Translations under genes and position numbers: made by a program | Shown here: positions 61,304 to 64,000 of the stretch, one piece after another | How positions within the stretch are numbered: position 1 is the first letter of the stretch | Layout of the letters: each line of letters begins with the position of its first letter | NCBI GenBank assembly: GCA_945868825.1 | Contig: CAMBMM010000004.1 | Coordinates: forward strand, 62,001-126,000 | From: Sphingobacterium thalpophilum | Lineage (GTDB): Bacteria; Bacteroidota; Bacteroidia; Sphingobacteriales; Sphingobacteriaceae | Length of the DNA stretch: 64,000 nucleotides | Direction of reading: 5' to 3' | The notes under the pieces: generated by a model | Seen by the model: only the letters and a program-made list of their open reading frames with translations | Databases searched by the model: none | Told to the model about the DNA's origin: nothing

Positions 61304-62359
61304 ATGAAAAAAATCATCATCACCGGCGGTGCCGGATTTATTGGTTCGCATGTGGTTAGGCGTTTTGTAAACAGCTACCCCAATTATCAGATTATCAATC
61401 TCGATAAATTAACCTATGCAGGTAATTTGATGAATTTAAGCGATGTTGAGCAGCAGCCCAACTACCGTTTTGTAAAGGGAGATATTACCGATGCGGCCTT
61501 CATCGATCAATTATTTGAAAAGGAACAGCCCGATGCCGTGATTCATTTGGCTGCCGAATCGCATGTAGACCGTTCCATTAGCAACCCTTTAGACTTTGTG
61601 GTAACCAACGTGTTGGGCACCGTTAATTTATTAAACGCAGCCCGCAAGTATTGGGTGGGCAAATTTGATAAAACTCGTTTTTATCACGTTTCTACCGATG
61701 AAGTATACGGCACTTTGGGCGAAGGTACCGAGCTATTTACCGAAACTACCGCCTACGACCCACACAGTCCATACTCAGCTTCTAAAGCTAGTTCCGATCA
61801 TTTTGTGCGTGCTTACCACGATACCTATGGCATTGATGCCGTAATTTCAAATTGTTCTAATAACTATGGGTCTCACCATTTCCCCGAAAAATTGATTCCA
61901 TTAGCCATTCATAATATCAAAAACAACAAAGCTATTCCGGTATATGGAAAAGGGGAAAACGTTCGCGATTGGCTTTGGGTTGAAGATCATGCTCGGGCCA
62001 TCGACACTATTTTCCATAAAGCAAAAGCCGGCAACACTTACAATATTGGTGGTCATAACGAATGGGAAAACATCGATTTAATTCGCTTGCTATGCCGTAT
62101 TATGGATCAGAAATTAGGTCGCGAAGTAGGTAGTTCTGAACAACTGATTTCGTTTGTAACCGACCGAGCAGGCCACGATTTGCGCTATGCCATTGATGCC
62201 ACCAAATTGAAAAATGAATTGGGCTGGGAGCCAAGTTTGCAATTTGAAGAAGGCTTAGAAAAAACGGTAGATTGGTATTTAGCCAATGAGAATTGGTTAA
62301 ACGAAGTTACTTCAGGCCATTATCAGGCCTATTACCAAGAACAATACGCTAAACGGTAG
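61304..62359 (+). CDS. rfbB: dTDP-glucose 4,6-dehydratase
   Basis: 351 aa from ATG 61304 (MKKIIITGGAGFIGSHV), 1 nt after the galE stop; the frame is open back to 61283, but that stretch codes over galE. Extended SDR with HLAAESHVDRSI near 79, STDEVYGTLGEG near 125, and catalytic SPYSASKASSDHFV near 153 (Tyr-Lys). Makes dTDP-4-keto-6-deoxyglucose for rhamnose and other deoxysugars. The other dTDP-rhamnose genes (rfbA, rfbC, rfbD) are not in the window. Last gene of the sugar-nucleotide operon. Confidence 0.93.
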   Translation: MKKIIITGGAGFIGSHVVRRFVNSYPNYQIINLDKLTYAGNLMNLSDVEQQPNYRFVKGDITDAAFIDQLFEKEQPDAVIHLAAESHVDRSISNPLDFVVTNVLGTVNLLNAARKYWVGKFDKTRFYHVSTDEVYGTLGEGTELFTETTAYDPHSPYSASKASSDHFVRAYHDTYGIDAVISNCSNNYGSHHFPEKLIPLAIHNIKNNKAIPVYGKGENVRDWLWVEDHARAIDTIFHKAKAGNTYNIGGHNEWENIDLIRLLCRIMDQKLGREVGSSEQLISFVTDRAGHDLRYAIDATKLKNELGWEPSLQFEEGLEKTVDWYLANENWLNEVTSGHYQAYYQEQYAKR

Positions 62360-62375
62360 ATTTTAGGCAAAAAAC

Positions 62376-63008
62376 TTACAATTTTTTTGGTTCTATACCC
62401 GGCTTAGCATAGGCCAATCGCCCAATTTTTTGAGTGCGATGATAACTGTCTAAACCGGCTACTGTTATACTTCCTGCAGCTTCCAAATTAACCATTCCGT
62501 CGTCTAAAAGGTATTTTTCGTCCAAGCGAATCAACACAATTTCGCCAATAACAATAGTAGTTCCGTTTGCCTTTACCGGAATGACTTCTTTTAGTTTTAG
62601 CCCAATTTGTATGCTCGATTCTTTAACAAATGGCACCGGAAAACCGGCTATATATTCTTCTTCAAAGTCACACGCCTTAAATTCCGATTCGCCGGAAACA
62701 TAGCGGGCACTGGTTTGATGCGCTTGTTGGTAAAACGCTTCTTTAACATTGTTTAGGGTATAATGCTCTTGGCCAAGAATGTTTTTTAGCGTATCGTGTT
62801 CAGGTCCATCTGGACGAACTACCAAGCCTAGGTAGGGTGGATTTGCCCCTACATGAAAAGTAGAGTTAAATACAGCCAGGTTTGTTACACCATCTTGGTT
62901 TTTAGTACCCAAGAGTTGTAAACTTTTAAAACCCGATAGGCTATTGATAAAATTGGTCCGATAGGGTTTTTCTTGCTCGATTAGTTCCTTGCTGGTAAAA
63001 ATTCTCAT
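62376..63008 (-). CDS. Flavin reductase-like domain protein
   Basis: 210 aa. FMN-binding split-barrel of the flavin reductase-like (PF01613) family. N-terminal SGFKSLQLLGTKNQDGVTNLAVFNS near 25-49 and ANPPYLGLVVRP near 56 are typical, as is VIGEIVLIRLDEKYL near 158. Such proteins reduce or bind flavin for oxygenase partners or act alone; the exact reaction is unknown. Overlaps the SDR gene by 4 nt (ATGA), so the two are coupled. Confidence 0.85.
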   Translation of the reverse strand: MRIFTSKELIEQEKPYRTNFINSLSGFKSLQLLGTKNQDGVTNLAVFNSTFHVGANPPYLGLVVRPDGPEHDTLKNILGQEHYTLNNVKEAFYQQAHQTSARYVSGESEFKACDFEEEYIAGFPVPFVKESSIQIGLKLKEVIPVKANGTTIVIGEIVLIRLDEKYLLDDGMVNLEAAGSITVAGLDSYHRTQKIGRLAYAKPGIEPKKL

Positions 63009-63718
63009 AAAGATTTTATACTTGATAAGCCACCATCAACAGCCAATACTTGTCCTGTCATCCAGCTACTAGCTTCACTAAGTAAAAATAAAGTGGCTCC
63101 TGCAATATCGTTTGGTTGGCCAATGCGACCCAAGGGATGCCGTTTATTTGAAGCTTCTATTTTTTCTGGACTAGATAGAAGAGCAGCTGCCAATGGAGTA
63201 TCGGTTAATGAAGGAGCAATTACATTGAAACGGATATTGCTGTTGGCGTACTCCGCTGCTAAAGATAGAGATAAGCCCTCTAAAGCTCTTTTGGAGGTAG
63301 CTACCGACGCATGAAAATTCATACCTTGGTTTGCGGCCACCGTGCTGTATAAAACTACACTTGCATTGCCCGATTTTTTTAAGGCATTGATGCTTTGGCG
63401 AATGGCCCGAATGGCCCCCATCACATTAATTTCGAAATCGTTTAAAAATTCAGCATCGCTAATCCGGGCAAATGGCCTCAAATTTATGCTTCCTGGACAA
63501 TAAACCAATCCATCCAGCTTTTCTGGTAGCAAAGCGGAAAGGTCGGATGTGGCATCTGTAGCATCCCAAACTAAATGGGTACCACCATAGTTTGCGGTTG
63601 CCTGGCGTGATGCTGTAATTACCGAAGCATTTTCGGCTTCTAGCTGGCGTACCAATTCGGCACCAATGCCTGAGGTTCCACCAATGATTAAAATGGTTTT
63701 ATTGGCCAATCTGCTCAT
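63005..63718 (-). CDS. Short-chain dehydrogenase/reductase
   Basis: 237 aa classical SDR. Cofactor motif IIGGTSGIGAELV near 11-23, YCPGSINLRP (variant of N-A-G) near 74, catalytic Ser in VVLYSTVAANQGM near 123. At the catalytic Tyr-x-x-x-Lys position the sequence reads FHASVATSKRALEG, so the Tyr appears to be replaced (position H/A-x-x-x-x-K). This is odd and could mean reduced or changed activity. The C-terminus MTGQVLAVDGGLSSI is normal. First gene of a two-gene operon with the flavin reductase-like gene. Confidence 0.88.
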   Translation of the reverse strand: MSRLANKTILIIGGTSGIGAELVRQLEAENASVITASRQATANYGGTHLVWDATDATSDLSALLPEKLDGLVYCPGSINLRPFARISDAEFLNDFEINVMGAIRAIRQSINALKKSGNASVVLYSTVAANQGMNFHASVATSKRALEGLSLSLAAEYANSNIRFNVIAPSLTDTPLAAALLSSPEKIEASNKRHPLGRIGQPNDIAGATLFLLSEASSWMTGQVLAVDGGLSSIKSL

Positions 63719-63742
63719 GTTTTTTTTACTTTTTTGTGTCTA

Positions 63743-63750
63743 CAAATATA
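63743..63750 (-). promoter_or_regulatory. -7 element TATATTTG of the SDR-flavin reductase operon
   Basis: Exact TAnnTTTG match on the minus strand, 24 nt before the start codon. Confidence 0.55.
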
Positions 63751-63856
63751 TCTGCAATCGGCCAGCAATAGCTAAATCTATTAAATCTTACATAGTAATG
63801 ATAAAAAAGTAGATTTGATATAACCTCTATTAGGTTAATTCTGCAATTTTTGTAGG

Positions 63857-64000
63857 GTGAAATTTACAAACCCCCATCAATTGCCGGTTAAAATCTGTAC
63901 GGTTTGCCAAAAGCCTTTTACTTGGCGTAAAAAATGGGAAAAGAATTGGGAATTGGTAAAGTATTGTAGTGAGAGATGTCGGAAAGGGGCAAGGAATAGC
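63857..64000 (+). CDS. DUF2256 family protein (3' truncated by window)
   Basis: 48 codons from GTG 63857 to the window edge, all open. The protein shows the whole DUF2256 signature: [16 protein letters not shown], then W[11 protein letters not shown]. Two CxxC-like pairs (CTVC, and C in YCSERC) suggest a zinc ribbon. The family is short (about 50-70 aa), so nearly all of it is here. Often found near cryptochrome/photolyase genes; the next gene lies outside the window. The start codon is a choice; no ATG is near. Confidence 0.8.
   Translation, partial: MKFTNPHQLPVKICTVCQKPFTWRKKWEKNWELVKYCSERCRKGARNS

Noticed and set aside
1-64000. CRISPR array, restriction-modification, toxin-antitoxin or known phage-defence genes
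   Set aside because: I looked for regular spaced repeats and for familiar nuclease, methylase, toxin and ATPase pairs outside the assigned genes and found none.

Overview
The window reads as one chromosomal stretch of an AT-rich member of the Bacteroidota, probably Sphingobacteriales or a near relative; the order is inferred from gene content only. The evidence is the Bacteroidota -7 promoter element TAnnTTTG in front of many genes, the lack of Shine-Dalgarno sites, and clade-typical families: DUF5686, CarboxypepD_reg TonB receptors, YtxJ and BrxA/B bacilliredoxins, BT_3928-like DoxX protein, Cys-type SelD with MnmH, and a GH3-family protein beside lptB.

Layout. 1-10.4 kb holds housekeeping genes: the uvrA 3' part, lipA, an OsmC peroxidase, a bacilliredoxin with a 38-codon lipoprotein in front of it, a TPR protein, recF-DUF721, ndk, a DHH phosphoesterase, an FKBP lipoprotein, tatD and ansA. 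A tRNA-Ser(GGA) follows at 10448-10537. From 10.6 to 20.95 kb lies the accessory region. It has 36-bp inverted repeats with 5'-TG...CA-3' ends and, inside them, two vestigial copies of the start of an IS3-like transposase gene. These enclose a truncated FnIII-type lipoprotein and a tight five-gene operon for exported proteins. A second copy of the tRNA-Ser 3' end plus terminator lies just outside, at 20992-21058. I read this as a dead composite transposon beside, or inside, a tRNA-Ser duplication.

The operon encodes two large secreted proteins (685 and 1030 aa) that share a cysteine-rich C-terminal domain, a 581-aa outer-membrane barrel, a 299-aa periplasmic or surface protein whose FnIII-like module is also in the 685-aa protein, and a 514-aa OmpA-type protein. 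This is the best candidate here for an undescribed system: a surface-structure or adhesin export cassette. The function is inferred.

21-64 kb returns to core genes: polyprenyl diphosphate synthase-TerC; recJ-lptB-GH3; MBL hydrolase; YceI; gcvP; pdxJ-mnmH-selD (selenium for tRNA 2-selenouridine); an OmpA protein with eleven thrombospondin type 3 repeats; ahcY; bacilliredoxin; folP-cdaA (folate and c-di-AMP); DUF1599, DoxX-like, aroK; a minus-strand run from kbl through pheS and rlmD to a PyrR-like gene; DUF5686; trhO-crtW; TonB receptor-hemH; waaA; a nucleotide-sugar operon ugd-uxs-galE-rfbB; an SDR/flavin reductase pair; and the start of a DUF2256 gene at the edge.

At four genes (lipA, pdxJ, tatD, rlmD) the -7 promoter element ends only 4-6 nt before the likely start codon. 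For three of them the longest ORF runs back through the promoter itself, which would mislead automated start calling and suggests leaderless mRNAs.
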